This document shows, piece after piece, positions 1 to 7,360 of a DNA stretch of 11,527 bases. The notes below the pieces were generated by a model. It saw nothing but the letters and a program-made list of their open reading frames with translations. It was not told the origin of the DNA and did not search any database. The stretch spans positions 1-11,527 of the forward strand of contig CAYVBE010000140.1 of the NCBI GenBank assembly GCA_964448935.1, read 5' to 3'. The stretch is from CAYVBE01 sp964448935 (GTDB taxonomy: Bacteria > Planctomycetota > Brocadiia > SM23-32). The position numbers and the translations under genes were made by a program. Position 1 is the first letter of the stretch, and each line of letters opens with the position of its first letter.

Positions 1-2
1 GG

Positions 3-50
3 AAGGCGGAACACATCAATGGCTATACGCTGCGTGGGACTTTTGAATGA
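3..50 (+). CDS. Possible C-terminal end of an upstream gene (partial)
   Basis: From the left edge one frame stays open to a TGA at 48-50 and would read about 15 residues ending HINGYTLRGTFE. The composition is ordinary for a protein end, and the stop leaves about 90 bases before the sigma gene, a sensible intergenic distance. No family can be recognised from so little. Two other forward frames also close within the first 70 bases, so this is only the most protein-like of the choices. Confidence 0.3.
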   Translation, partial: KAEHINGYTLRGTFE

Positions 51-71
51 CCCTGCCGGACCGGGCTGACG

Positions 72-100
72 TTGCGCATGGTTACGAAGTTGGTTAGACT
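72..100 (+). promoter_or_regulatory. Weak candidate sigma-70 promoter before the sigma factor gene
   Basis: TTGCGC at 72-77 and TAGACT at 95-100 are separated by 17 bases. The -35 matches the consensus at 3 of 6 positions and the -10 at 4 of 6. Transcription would begin near 107, which fits translation from the GTG at 138 and not from the upstream TTG (72) or ATG (78). The match is modest and could be chance. Confidence 0.25.
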
Positions 101-137
101 TGGCTGTGCCTTCACCCCCATTCCCCCGGCCATTCTT

Positions 138-737
138 GTGAATAACGGCGATGCACCCACGGACGAGCGCCTGATGGCGGCCTTCCAGCGCGGGCTGGAC
201 GAGGGGGCCTTCCGCCTGCTCTTCGAGCGATTCGTCGGGCCGGCCCGCGCCGTGGCCGAGAGCATGCTCGGGCGCGCAGCCGCCGAGGACGCGGTGCAGG
301 AGGCATTCCTGCGCGTGGTCCGCAGCCGAGAGAGCTACAACCCGTCGCGCCCGTTTGCCCCGTGGTTCTACACGATTCTCAGGAACGTCTGCAGGGATGT
401 CCTGCGGGACCGCGGCAGGGGACCCGACACGGTGTCGGGCGACGCCATCCGCGCCGTCACGGCCGACGCCACCCCTCCCGACGAGCGTCTCGGCATGCGG
501 GAGCTGTTGGAGGAGATATCCCCCGGCCAGCGCGCGGTGCTCGAGCTGCGGCTGCTGCATGGACTTCCTTTCCGGCGCATCGCCGAGGCCCTCGGCATCT
601 CCGAGGAGGCTGCCAAGAAGCGCGCCCAGCGTGGCCTGCGCGACCTCAGGGGCCTTTTCTTCGGTGGACCGGACCGGTCGCCCGCCGCTGATGACCGGTC
701 CTCCGTCAGCGCCCGCTCCCGACGTTTCGGCGACTGA
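138..737 (+). CDS. ECF-type RNA polymerase sigma factor
   Basis: A 199-residue sigma-70 family protein with the two-domain ECF layout. Region 2 spans about residues 8-90 (DERLMAAFQRG..AFRLLFERF, then EDAVQEAFLRV and the PWFYTILRNVCRDVLR helix). Region 4 spans about 127-172 (SPGQRAVLELRLL..LPFRRIAEALGISEEAAKKR, a helix-turn-helix that would bind the -35 element). Region 3 is absent, as usual. The frame stays open up to TTG 72, but the extra residues look unlike an ECF start and no Shine-Dalgarno sequence is seen. I prefer GTG 138 because family similarity begins right after it. The last 25 or so residues are Ser/Arg/Asp-rich and probably disordered. The next gene encodes a membrane anti-sigma factor, so this sigma is presumably held inactive until an envelope signal arrives. 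The receptor/TonB operon downstream is the obvious candidate regulon, but no autoregulatory promoter is proven here. Confidence 0.9.
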   Translation: MNNGDAPTDERLMAAFQRGLDEGAFRLLFERFVGPARAVAESMLGRAAAEDAVQEAFLRVVRSRESYNPSRPFAPWFYTILRNVCRDVLRDRGRGPDTVSGDAIRAVTADATPPDERLGMRELLEEISPGQRAVLELRLLHGLPFRRIAEALGISEEAAKKRAQRGLRDLRGLFFGGPDRSPAADDRSSVSARSRRFGD

Positions 738-756
738 CCTCCTTTTTTGCCTCCCG

Positions 757-843
757 ATGTCCCCAAACCGGCACCTTGTGCGTATGTACTGGGAAGGCGG
801 TGAATTCCACTTCCTTTTCAACAGTCAACGAGGCGACGAGTGA
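757..843 (+). CDS. Possible 28-residue leader ORF between sigma and anti-sigma genes
   Basis: ATG 757 to TGA 843 reads a 28-residue peptide (MSPNRHLVRMYWEGGEFHF...) that stops seven bases before the anti-sigma start. It fills most of the 112-base gap. Its end overlaps the purine-rich GAGTGAGGGG ribosome-binding stretch of the next gene, an arrangement that could couple translation. It has no clear ribosome-binding site of its own (a T-rich CCTCCTTTTTTGCC tract lies upstream), so it may be untranslated. I do not recognise it. Confidence 0.15.
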   Translation: MSPNRHLVRMYWEGGEFHFLFNSQRGDE

Positions 844-849
844 GGGGCT

Positions 850-2208
850 ATGGATTGCCGCGAAGCAGGGGGCAAGCTGGAGATGCTGGCGCTGGACGGT
901 CTTTCCGCGCCGGAAACGGCTGCGGTGGAGGACCATCTGCGCGCGTGCGCGAAGTGCCGGGCACTCGCCCGCCGGTACGACTTCCTGGCGGACCTGATAA
1001 AGGGCTCCGCTGCCCCCGAAGCGCCCGGCGAGGAGGCATGGAAGGCCGTGAGCGGCGAGATCCGCCGACAGCAGGCCGGATTGTTCCGGCGGCGCGCGGC
1101 GCGGGTGGTCGCCTCGGTGGCCGCTCTCGCGCTGGTCGCGTTCGCGCTGTGGTCCCTGTTGCGGCCGAATGCCCAAACTCCCCCGCGCCCGACCGAGAAA
1201 TGGGCGTGCTCCGGCCTTCGCACGCAACCGCGGTCTCCCGCCTACGACTTCACGATCGCAGGGAACAGGCTGTTCGCGCTGTGCGACCACGGCGAGGCCG
1301 CGTTCGCCTGCGCTTTTGACGCCGTATCGGGCGAGAGACTCTGGCGGACCGAAGAGCCGTCCGAGGGTTATCTCTCCGCCCGGGGCGGGGTCGTCTACGC
1401 GCTGCGCTCCGCGTCGAGCGATGCCGTGGAACTGGTGGCATTGGACGCGGCAGCCGGGCGGGTCCTGTGGCGACATGAAGCGCCTGAAGTCTGGCAGAAC
1501 ACCCGTGTGCGGCCCTTGCCGCTTGATCGGGGGCGCGTGTGCTGGACGTCGGGCCAGACCGTGCTGATGCTCGATTCGCGGACCGGAAACGTGCTGTGGC
1601 GGCACCGGATTGCCGATGAAGGACCTCTGTCCCGCGTTGCACGTGACGGCGACCAACTTCTCGTAGCCACCGGGCAGGCGCTCCACGGCGTGAGCCCGGA
1701 CGAAGGCAGAAGGCTCTGGCGCAAGGAGACGGGGGAGGGCTCCCGCGGGTTGGTAAGGCCGCTGCTCGCGTCCGCAGCGGGCAGGGCCTATCTGGTTCAC
1801 GCGCAGTATTCGCCACGGGCGCAGGTGCGTTGCGTGGACATTCGAACTCGTGAAACGGTCTGGAGTCGGCAGGCGGGTCAGGTTGCGCGTCTGCTGGCGG
1901 CGGGCGATGAGGTTTACGTGCGCGGCCGGCAGGTGACCGCGCTGGACGGGCGGACCGGCCGCCCCCTGTGGTCGTTCGCCGCCGAGGGATGCGGCGCGAT
2001 GACCGCGGGGGGAGGCATAGTGCGGTTTGTGGACGCCGCCGAAGACGGAGGGCTGATCGCGCTGGACGCACGCACCGGCAGGATCGTCTGGGAAGTGCCG
2101 GGCGTCAAGTCCTGCGACCCCTTCGTGACGTGCGAGGACACGGGCTACATCAAGACGGGCCAGGGCCTGATGCTGGCCATAGCCCTCCCGGAGGACCTGC
2201 GGTCATAG
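850..2208 (+). CDS. Membrane anti-sigma factor with zinc finger and periplasmic PQQ-type beta-propeller
   Basis: A 452-residue three-part protein. Residues 1-45 form an anti-sigma zinc-finger: Cys3, then HLRACAKC with His29, Cys33 and Cys36 (H-x3-C-x2-C), which in this family clamps the cognate ECF sigma. Residues about 86-104 (VVASVAALALVAFALWSLL) form one membrane helix. Residues about 120-450 form a PQQ-like beta-propeller, with repeats of the type 'ALDAxxGRxLWR' at DAVSGERLWR, ALDAAAGRVLWR, MLDSRTGNVLWR, SPDEGRRLWR, ALDGRTGRPLWSF and ALDARTGRIVWE. The propeller should face the periplasm and serve as a sensor or protein-docking surface; actual PQQ binding is not implied. ATG 850 follows the ribosome-binding stretch GAGTGAGGGG. 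It is the natural partner of the sigma gene 112 bases upstream and lies 63 bases before the TonB-dependent receptor. Typical ECF anti-sigma factors are about 200-350 residues, so the propeller fusion is notable. Confidence 0.85.
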   Translation: MDCREAGGKLEMLALDGLSAPETAAVEDHLRACAKCRALARRYDFLADLIKGSAAPEAPGEEAWKAVSGEIRRQQAGLFRRRAARVVASVAALALVAFALWSLLRPNAQTPPRPTEKWACSGLRTQPRSPAYDFTIAGNRLFALCDHGEAAFACAFDAVSGERLWRTEEPSEGYLSARGGVVYALRSASSDAVELVALDAAAGRVLWRHEAPEVWQNTRVRPLPLDRGRVCWTSGQTVLMLDSRTGNVLWRHRIADEGPLSRVARDGDQLLVATGQALHGVSPDEGRRLWRKETGEGSRGLVRPLLASAAGRAYLVHAQYSPRAQVRCVDIRTRETVWSRQAGQVARLLAAGDEVYVRGRQVTALDGRTGRPLWSFAAEGCGAMTAGGGIVRFVDAAEDGGLIALDARTGRIVWEVPGVKSCDPFVTCEDTGYIKTGQGLMLAIALPEDLRS

Positions 2209-2271
2209 GGGCTCACGGTCGAGAGAAGTCTCAGAAAGCAGTTCATAGTTTTTCCTTTGGAGGCAGCAGCA

Positions 2272-4299
2272 ATGCGGTCGAGTCTGAGTAAGGCGGCAGT
2301 TTGCGCGATTTGTTTTCTGCTTTTCGGCATCTGGTCCGGCACGGCGATCGGAGGCCGGGCGGACGATGCGACATCGGAACCGGCAACGGAGGAAGAGGTG
2401 ACCATCGTCGGCAAAGAGCCGGCTGTTGAGAAGGGCGAGCGCTCCGTTTTTACGGGCATACCCCCCCGCGATTTGACGGAGCGGCCACTCACCGAATCGC
2501 CGGGGCTGGACACGGCCACCACGATCGTCGGAGAAGAGGAGATCGAATGGCTGAACGCCTACACCCTGCAGGACGCCTTGAAGTACGTCCCCGGCGCGTG
2601 GACGGAAACGCGTGGCCGGAAGATCAAGCAGTTCTTCAGCGTGCGCGGGCAGCGCTATCCCTATCCCGAGTTCCTCATTGACGGGGCGTGGTTTCGGGAG
2701 TTCCACGAGACCACGTTCTTCTTCGACGCGGCCAACGCGGAGCGGCTGGAGCTGATACGCTCCAGCGGTTCCCTGCTGCTCAGCCCGGGCGGAATGGTGG
2801 GCCTTGTCAACATTGCGCCGAGGACTTACGTGGAGCCCGAGACACACGTGCGGACGGAGTTCGGCACCTACGGCAGGACGAGGACGCACGTGAGTCACGG
2901 CCAGACGCTGGAGGGGTATTCCTACGCCGTGGGCGCCGGTTTCTATCACACCGAGGGGCCCGACAATGAGAACGCCCGGGAGAACATGGGCGATTTCTAC
3001 GGACGAGTTACGGTGCCCGTCAACCCGGACTTCGACCTGAGCCTGACCGCCTTCCACATGTGGGGCGACCGTGAGCTGAAGATCGCAGAGCCGCCCGCGA
3101 GCGGGACGTTCCAGACCCGCATGGACAGTTACGATCCCATGCGCTTCTACTACGTGGTGGCCAAGGGCCGCTACCATCCCGGCGATCGGTGCTCCACCGA
3201 GGTGATCGCCAATTACGGCAAGCGGCGCTTCGACGGCCACCGGGTGGGCAGCCCGGACTGGACCGAGGAGGACTACGAGTACGGCCTCCGCGCCATTCAG
3301 AGCACGCACCTGAGCGACCGCAACGTCCTGCGCGTCAGCGGCATGTACAACCGCTGGAAGACGCCGACGGGCAAGCGTTTCTACGTGGGGAACCCCGGGG
3401 ACCTCGAGACCTACTCCGGCGCCATTGTGGACGAGCACGACTTCGGGCGCCTTCGGCTGAACGGCGGGTACCGTTATACCCGCACGTATGTGCACGAGTT
3501 TGGCGGTTTCAACGTGGAAGGTAGCCCGAAGGGCATCAAATCCGTCCAGGTGACCAATGAATGGGAAGACCCGCTGCAGACCGCCAGCGTCGGGGCGTCC
3601 TATCGGCTGACGGACGAGGTGTCCCTGCACGGCAACGTGGCCGTTGGTGAGATCGCCGCCCGACCGGGCATGATGAACGCGAATCTGGAGAAGCCGGACG
3701 ACGAGACGCGCTTCAAATACGATCTGGGCGTGAAACGCGAGTGGGACGGCTTCGGTGCGGCATCCCTCACTGCCTTCTATGTGGACCAACGGGACGCTCC
3801 CGTGCTGACCAGCCAGACGGTCCTCGTGGGGGTGCCGCCGGAGGAGTATGTTCTCTTCGAGAATGCGGACCGGGAGAACTACGGGCTTGAGCTTGACGTC
3901 CGGTCCAAACGATTCGACAATGGTCTACAGGGCTTTTTCAACGCGGTGGTCATGCAGACCCGCCGCAAGACGGACGGCGACTGGACGGACGACCGCGAGG
4001 TCCCGGACGTGATCCTGGGCGGCGGCCTGTCGTATCTGGTGGGCGACTGGGACCTGAGCGCGTTCACGAAGCACGTGGCGCCCTACGAGAACGAACGCTA
4101 CCTGCCGGGCGGAGCGCCGCCTGCCGGCCTGGGCAGCTTCACGGAAGTGAACGCCGTTGCCAGCTACTACTTCGGCTCGGAGAAACAGCACCGTGCCTAT
4201 ATCGGTGTGGACAACATCACAGACCGGGAATACTCGACCGTTGCCGGCTGGCCCAATGAGGGCCGGAAGTTCAAGGTCGGCCTCAGCCTGGAGTTCTGA
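2272..4299 (+). CDS. TonB-dependent outer-membrane receptor
   Basis: A 675-residue outer-membrane beta-barrel receptor for TonB-driven uptake of an unidentified ligand. ATG 2272 is chosen because GGAGG (2259-2263) lies eight bases upstream; a TTG at 2257 would overlap that site. Residues 1-30 are a signal peptide (hydrophobic VCAICFLLFGIW). EEVTIVG at 41-47 fits a TonB box. The plug runs about 85-185: IEWLNAYTLQDALKYVPG, FSVRGQRYP, FLIDGAW, AERLELIRSSGSLL and GGMVGLVNI are the expected plug motifs. The barrel fills the rest, with alternating aromatic strands, a late YIGVDNITDREY motif and a terminal LSLEF ending in Phe as outer-membrane proteins do. No STN signalling domain precedes the TonB box, unlike FecA-type transducers. 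The gene sits between the sigma/anti-sigma pair and the TonB machinery operon (46-base gap), so it is very probably the receptor served by that machinery. Confidence 0.93.
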   Translation: MRSSLSKAAVCAICFLLFGIWSGTAIGGRADDATSEPATEEEVTIVGKEPAVEKGERSVFTGIPPRDLTERPLTESPGLDTATTIVGEEEIEWLNAYTLQDALKYVPGAWTETRGRKIKQFFSVRGQRYPYPEFLIDGAWFREFHETTFFFDAANAERLELIRSSGSLLLSPGGMVGLVNIAPRTYVEPETHVRTEFGTYGRTRTHVSHGQTLEGYSYAVGAGFYHTEGPDNENARENMGDFYGRVTVPVNPDFDLSLTAFHMWGDRELKIAEPPASGTFQTRMDSYDPMRFYYVVAKGRYHPGDRCSTEVIANYGKRRFDGHRVGSPDWTEEDYEYGLRAIQSTHLSDRNVLRVSGMYNRWKTPTGKRFYVGNPGDLETYSGAIVDEHDFGRLRLNGGYRYTRTYVHEFGGFNVEGSPKGIKSVQVTNEWEDPLQTASVGASYRLTDEVSLHGNVAVGEIAARPGMMNANLEKPDDETRFKYDLGVKREWDGFGAASLTAFYVDQRDAPVLTSQTVLVGVPPEEYVLFENADRENYGLELDVRSKRFDNGLQGFFNAVVMQTRRKTDGDWTDDREVPDVILGGGLSYLVGDWDLSAFTKHVAPYENERYLPGGAPPAGLGSFTEVNAVASYYFGSEKQHRAYIGVDNITDREYSTVAGWPNEGRKFKVGLSLEF

Positions 4300-4345
4300 T
4301 CACTGCCGGACCGAAAGCGCGCGTTGATGTCTTATGGAGGTTAAC

Positions 4346-5140
4346 ATGGCTTTCCCGAACGGGTGGATGCAACCGCTGGTGGCCGCTTTGTCGGGCGCAA
4401 TGCGTTGGGGTGTGTTCCTGACGATGATTGCGGCCATCGGGGTGGGGCAGGAGCGCGATCCCGCGGAAGGTGTGCCGCAGAAGGTGCTGGCGGAGCTGCG
4501 CGCGGCCGACGATGCACGAGCGCGGCTGCTGAGCGAGCAGCAGGAATGGCAGATGGAGAAGCAGCGCCTGCAACTTCTGCGGGACACCATCCTGCGCCGC
4601 GCCGAGCAACTGGACGAGGAGGCCGGCAAGGCAAGGCAGCAGGCCGACGAGCTGCAGCAGGAGCTGGCCGCCCGCCATGCCGCCGAGGAGGACCTGCAGG
4701 CGGCCCGCGAGATGCTGGAACGCCTGACCGAGCAGGTGAGCGACGATCTGCGGGACCTGGGGCGGCGGACGCCGCCGGGGTTCGTGCCCGGCCGGCAGGC
4801 GGACGGGGGCGACGAAGAGGGCGAGTTCCAGGCGGCCCTCCGCCGCGTCGAGACCGCCATGCGGCGTGCCGAGTCCGCCGGGGTTGAACTCGTGAGTGCC
4901 ACGCTCGACGGAGAGGGCACGACGGTCAGGCTGCTGCGCATCGGCGGGGTGGCGGCCTGGTGGATGTCGCTTTCGGGCGACCGGGTCGGGTGGGCGGAGC
5001 GCCGGGAGGGGCGTCTGCAACTGCAGGCCGTGGCCTCGCCCGGCTCCGCCGCCGCCATCGTGCAGGCTTTCGACATAGCCGAGGGCCGCGTGGCGCCTCA
5101 GTGGGTATCCTTGCCCGCAGAGCATGTGGAGGTCCGGTGA
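4346..5140 (+). CDS. DUF3450-like exported coiled-coil protein of the TonB2-type system
   Basis: A 264-residue protein with an N-terminal hydrophobic segment (about 11-35, signal peptide or anchor) and a long coiled coil (about 45-140, rich in E, Q, R, A and L heptads). A compact C-terminal domain (about 160-264) contains TTVRLLRIGGVAAWWMSLSGDRVGWA. This layout and the 'RLLRIGGVAAWW' segment resemble the DUF3450 proteins that begin Vibrio-type TonB2/TtpC gene clusters. ATG 4346 is preferred over ATG 4334 because GGAGG (4336-4340) lies five bases before it. The stop overlaps the next start (GTGA at 5137-5140), indicating translational coupling. The role is inferred as a periplasmic accessory of the TtpC-ExbB-ExbD-TonB complex. 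The DUF3450 assignment rests on architecture and position more than on long sequence identity. Confidence 0.75.
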   Translation: MAFPNGWMQPLVAALSGAMRWGVFLTMIAAIGVGQERDPAEGVPQKVLAELRAADDARARLLSEQQEWQMEKQRLQLLRDTILRRAEQLDEEAGKARQQADELQQELAARHAAEEDLQAAREMLERLTEQVSDDLRDLGRRTPPGFVPGRQADGGDEEGEFQAALRRVETAMRRAESAGVELVSATLDGEGTTVRLLRIGGVAAWWMSLSGDRVGWAERREGRLQLQAVASPGSAAAIVQAFDIAEGRVAPQWVSLPAEHVEVR

Positions 5141-6489
5141 CACTCAGGGCGCGGCTCACAAGCGCTGTTCTGCTGACCGGGCTGGCCGCACTGTGGTGGG
5201 GCATGCCGCTGCGGGCGGCGGCTCCGGAAGACCTGCTGTCCCGGGCCACCGAGGCGAAGGAGGAGGCGCAGGCCGTTCTCGAGGACGCCCGACAGCGGCA
5301 TCTGGAGGAGCGCAGGGCGCTTGCAGCCGAGCTGCAGCAGGCATACGACCGTCTGGAAGAGGCACGGGACAGGGCGGACAGGATGGAAACGGCCCTGGAG
5401 GGGCTGCGGAAGGCCGTGCCGGAAGCCAGGGAGCGGAAGCGCGAGTTGCAGCAGCAGAGGCGGGCCCTGCTGTCCCGCGCGTTCGCCGCCCTGAACGGGG
5501 AGTTGGATGAGTCGAAGTCCTTGAAGGAGCAGGAAGCCGAACTGCGCTCCTTGCTGAAGCAACGAATTGATCAACTGGCGGAGGCGGCGCAGGTAAGGGT
5601 CGAAGAAGAGTGGGTGATCGCCCGTGACGGGGCGGCCCGCCAACTGCCGGTGTTGCGCATCGGGACGTTTGCGGCCTACGCGTGCGGCCCGGACCGCCAG
5701 ACCTGCGGCCTGCTGCGCACCGACGGCATGGAGACGCCGCTGGTGGCGGGGCCGTACCTGAACGAACAGCAGATGGCCGACCTGCGGGCGGCCGCCGAGG
5801 GGAACATCGCACGCCTGCCCGTTGACGTGGACGGCTCCCTGGCGGACCGGCCCGCGCAGGAACCCAAGAGCATTCGGTCCTGGCTGAAAGCCGGGGGCAT
5901 GTTCGTCTATCCCATTATCTTCGTGGCCGCCCTGGGCGCCGTGCTGGTGCTGGAACGGCTGCGCTACCTGCTCTCGACGCGTCGGTCGCCGGCCCTCATC
6001 GGCGAGGTGCTGGAGCGGCTGGAGCAGGGCGACGAGAAGGGAGCCCGCGGGGTCCTGGCGGACGCGCAGGGCCCGACCGCAAGGGTGATGGCGGCGGGCG
6101 TCGAGGCGCGCGGCAAGTCCGAGGAGGAGCGGGAGACGGCCATGGAGTCCGCCCTGCTGGCCGAGGCGCCCCGGCTGGAGCGCTCCCTGTCCTTTCTGGC
6201 CGCGCTGGCCGCCGTGGCGCCCCTGCTTGGCCTGCTGGGGACCGTGTCGGGCATGATAGCGACCTTCAACACCATTTCCACCGCCGGCACCGGCAACCCT
6301 CGCCTGCTTTCGGGCGGCATCTCGGAGGCGCTCATCACCACGCAGTTCGGCCTGATAGTGGCGATACCGCTCCTGCTGATCCACGCCTGGCTGCAGCGCT
6401 GGGTGGAGCGCCGGGAAGCGATGCTGGAATACGACGCCATTCAGGTCTTCGGGCTGGAGCACCACGAGGAGGAGACCATTGCTGAGTGA
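5137..6489 (+). CDS. ttpC: TtpC-like MotA/TolQ/ExbB proton channel protein with N-terminal exported coiled coil
   Basis: A 450-residue protein. GTG 5137 is chosen because GGAGG (5128-5132) precedes it and it overlaps the previous stop as GTGA; the frame is open further upstream only inside that gene. Residues 1-29 form a signal peptide (LTSAVLLTGLAALWWG..RAAA). Residues about 33-155 form a coiled coil, and about 160-235 a small domain with LPVLRIGTFAAYA. An ExbB/TolQ module follows: first membrane helix about 254-273, second about 351-372 within APLLGLLGTVSGMIATFNTI (361-380), and third about 400-420 within GISEALITTQFGLIVAIPL. These are hallmark ExbB/TolQ motifs. ExbB proteins alone are about 240 residues. 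The extra periplasmic half is the defining feature of TtpC, which is required for TonB2-type transport in Vibrio. It would form the proton-driven motor with the ExbB and ExbD encoded next. Confidence 0.9.
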   Translation: MTLRARLTSAVLLTGLAALWWGMPLRAAAPEDLLSRATEAKEEAQAVLEDARQRHLEERRALAAELQQAYDRLEEARDRADRMETALEGLRKAVPEARERKRELQQQRRALLSRAFAALNGELDESKSLKEQEAELRSLLKQRIDQLAEAAQVRVEEEWVIARDGAARQLPVLRIGTFAAYACGPDRQTCGLLRTDGMETPLVAGPYLNEQQMADLRAAAEGNIARLPVDVDGSLADRPAQEPKSIRSWLKAGGMFVYPIIFVAALGAVLVLERLRYLLSTRRSPALIGEVLERLEQGDEKGARGVLADAQGPTARVMAAGVEARGKSEEERETAMESALLAEAPRLERSLSFLAALAAVAPLLGLLGTVSGMIATFNTISTAGTGNPRLLSGGISEALITTQFGLIVAIPLLLIHAWLQRWVERREAMLEYDAIQVFGLEHHEEETIAE

Positions 6490-6952
6490 TGTGATCACAT
6501 GGCTGTCCGCGGGCGGGCCGGTGATGCTGGCCCTGACGGCCGTGGCGCTGCTCATGGCGTTTCTGATCGTGGAGCGCTTCTGGGCCACGGGGGCGCACCT
6601 GCGCGCCTTGCGCGCGGGCGCGGTGCCGGCAGAACTGCTGGCGGTGGGCGGGCCGGAGGTGGCCGGGCTGCAGCGGATGGGCCTGGTGCGGGCGTGCATC
6701 CTGATTGCGCCATTGCTGGGCCTGCTGGGCACCGTCACCGGCATGATCGCTACGTTCGAGAGCATACTGCAGGGCGGATACCTGGTGCAGATGAGCGAGG
6801 GCATAAGCGAGGCCCTGCTCACCACGCAGTACGGGCTGACCGTGGCGGCGCCCGGCTTGCTGGCGGAGCGCGTGCTGATGCGGAGGATGGAGCGGATCAA
6901 CTATATGTCCAGAATGGCTGAGACCGCGCGGCCGGGGGAGAGCCATGCGTAG
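6479..6952 (+). CDS. exbB: ExbB-like proton channel protein (short second copy)
   Basis: A 157-residue MotA/TolQ/ExbB family protein. The start at TTG 6479 is supported by AGGAGG at about 6467-6472 and gives an 11-base overlap with the TtpC-like gene; GTG 6491 is a weaker alternative. The first membrane helix is about 12-32 (GPVMLALTAVALLMAFLIVERF). IAPLLGLLGTVTGMIATFESI then gives helix two, and ISEALLTTQYGLTVAAPGLL helix three. It lacks much of the cytoplasmic loop of classical ExbB (about 240 residues), as the compact ExbB2 of TonB2/TtpC clusters does. With ExbD it should form the proton-conducting inner-membrane motor; how it shares this job with the TtpC-like channel is not known from sequence. 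It overlaps exbD by eight bases. Confidence 0.92.
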   Translation: MLSDVITWLSAGGPVMLALTAVALLMAFLIVERFWATGAHLRALRAGAVPAELLAVGGPEVAGLQRMGLVRACILIAPLLGLLGTVTGMIATFESILQGGYLVQMSEGISEALLTTQYGLTVAAPGLLAERVLMRRMERINYMSRMAETARPGESHA

Positions 6953-7355
6953 AGGCACCCTGACGGGCCGGCGCCATAAAGGCAAGGCGACCACCATCGA
7001 GATGGCCCCGCTGATAGACATGGTGTTCATCTTGCTGATCTTCTACATCGTCTCCACCAGTTTTGTGCAGGATGCGGGCGTCGTGGTCAACCGGCCGCGC
7101 AGCGAGAGCGCCCGGCCCGTGACGACACGGTACCTGCCGGTGGCCATCGCCAAATCCGGCAGCGTGCACGTGGGCGGGCGGAGCATCCCGCCCGACGACG
7201 AGTCATCCATCCGACGTGCCTTGCGCGGCGCAGGCGTCGCTCGAGTGGTGATCCAGGCCGACCGGGAGGTGCCCACCGGCCTGCTGCTGCGGGTGCTGGA
7301 CACCTGCCGGAGCGCGGGCGCAGAATCCGTGGACGTAGCCGCTATCAAGGAGTGA
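6945..7355 (+). CDS. exbD: ExbD/TolR biopolymer transport protein
   Basis: A 136-residue inner-membrane protein. A short basic cytoplasmic start (MRRGTLTGRRHKGK) is followed by one membrane helix, MAPLIDMVFILLIFYIVSTSF (about 20-40). This carries Asp25, the proton-carrying aspartate expected at this position in ExbD. A periplasmic domain follows with the usual VAIAKSGSVHVGG..I and VVIQADREVPTGLLLRVLDTCRSAGAESVDVAA segments, matching ExbD/TolR folds. ATG 6945 sits after a GGGGGAGAGCC ribosome-binding stretch inside the end of exbB. The stop is five bases before the preferred tonB start. Length is normal for the family. It works with the two ExbB-like proteins to energise TonB. Confidence 0.95.
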   Translation: MRRGTLTGRRHKGKATTIEMAPLIDMVFILLIFYIVSTSFVQDAGVVVNRPRSESARPVTTRYLPVAIAKSGSVHVGGRSIPPDDESSIRRALRGAGVARVVIQADREVPTGLLLRVLDTCRSAGAESVDVAAIKE

Positions 7356-7360
7356 GAAGC

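Noticed and set aside
2203..3789. A 528-codon minus-strand frame antisense to the TonB receptor
   Set aside because: It is a high-G+C shadow of a well-supported receptor gene, has no family motifs, and its composition (His/Val/Arg-rich) is typical of antisense frames.
5098..6900. A 600-codon minus-strand frame antisense to the two exbB-like genes
   Set aside because: The plus strand carries clear ExbB motifs throughout; the minus product is Gln/Arg/Gly-rich without domains.
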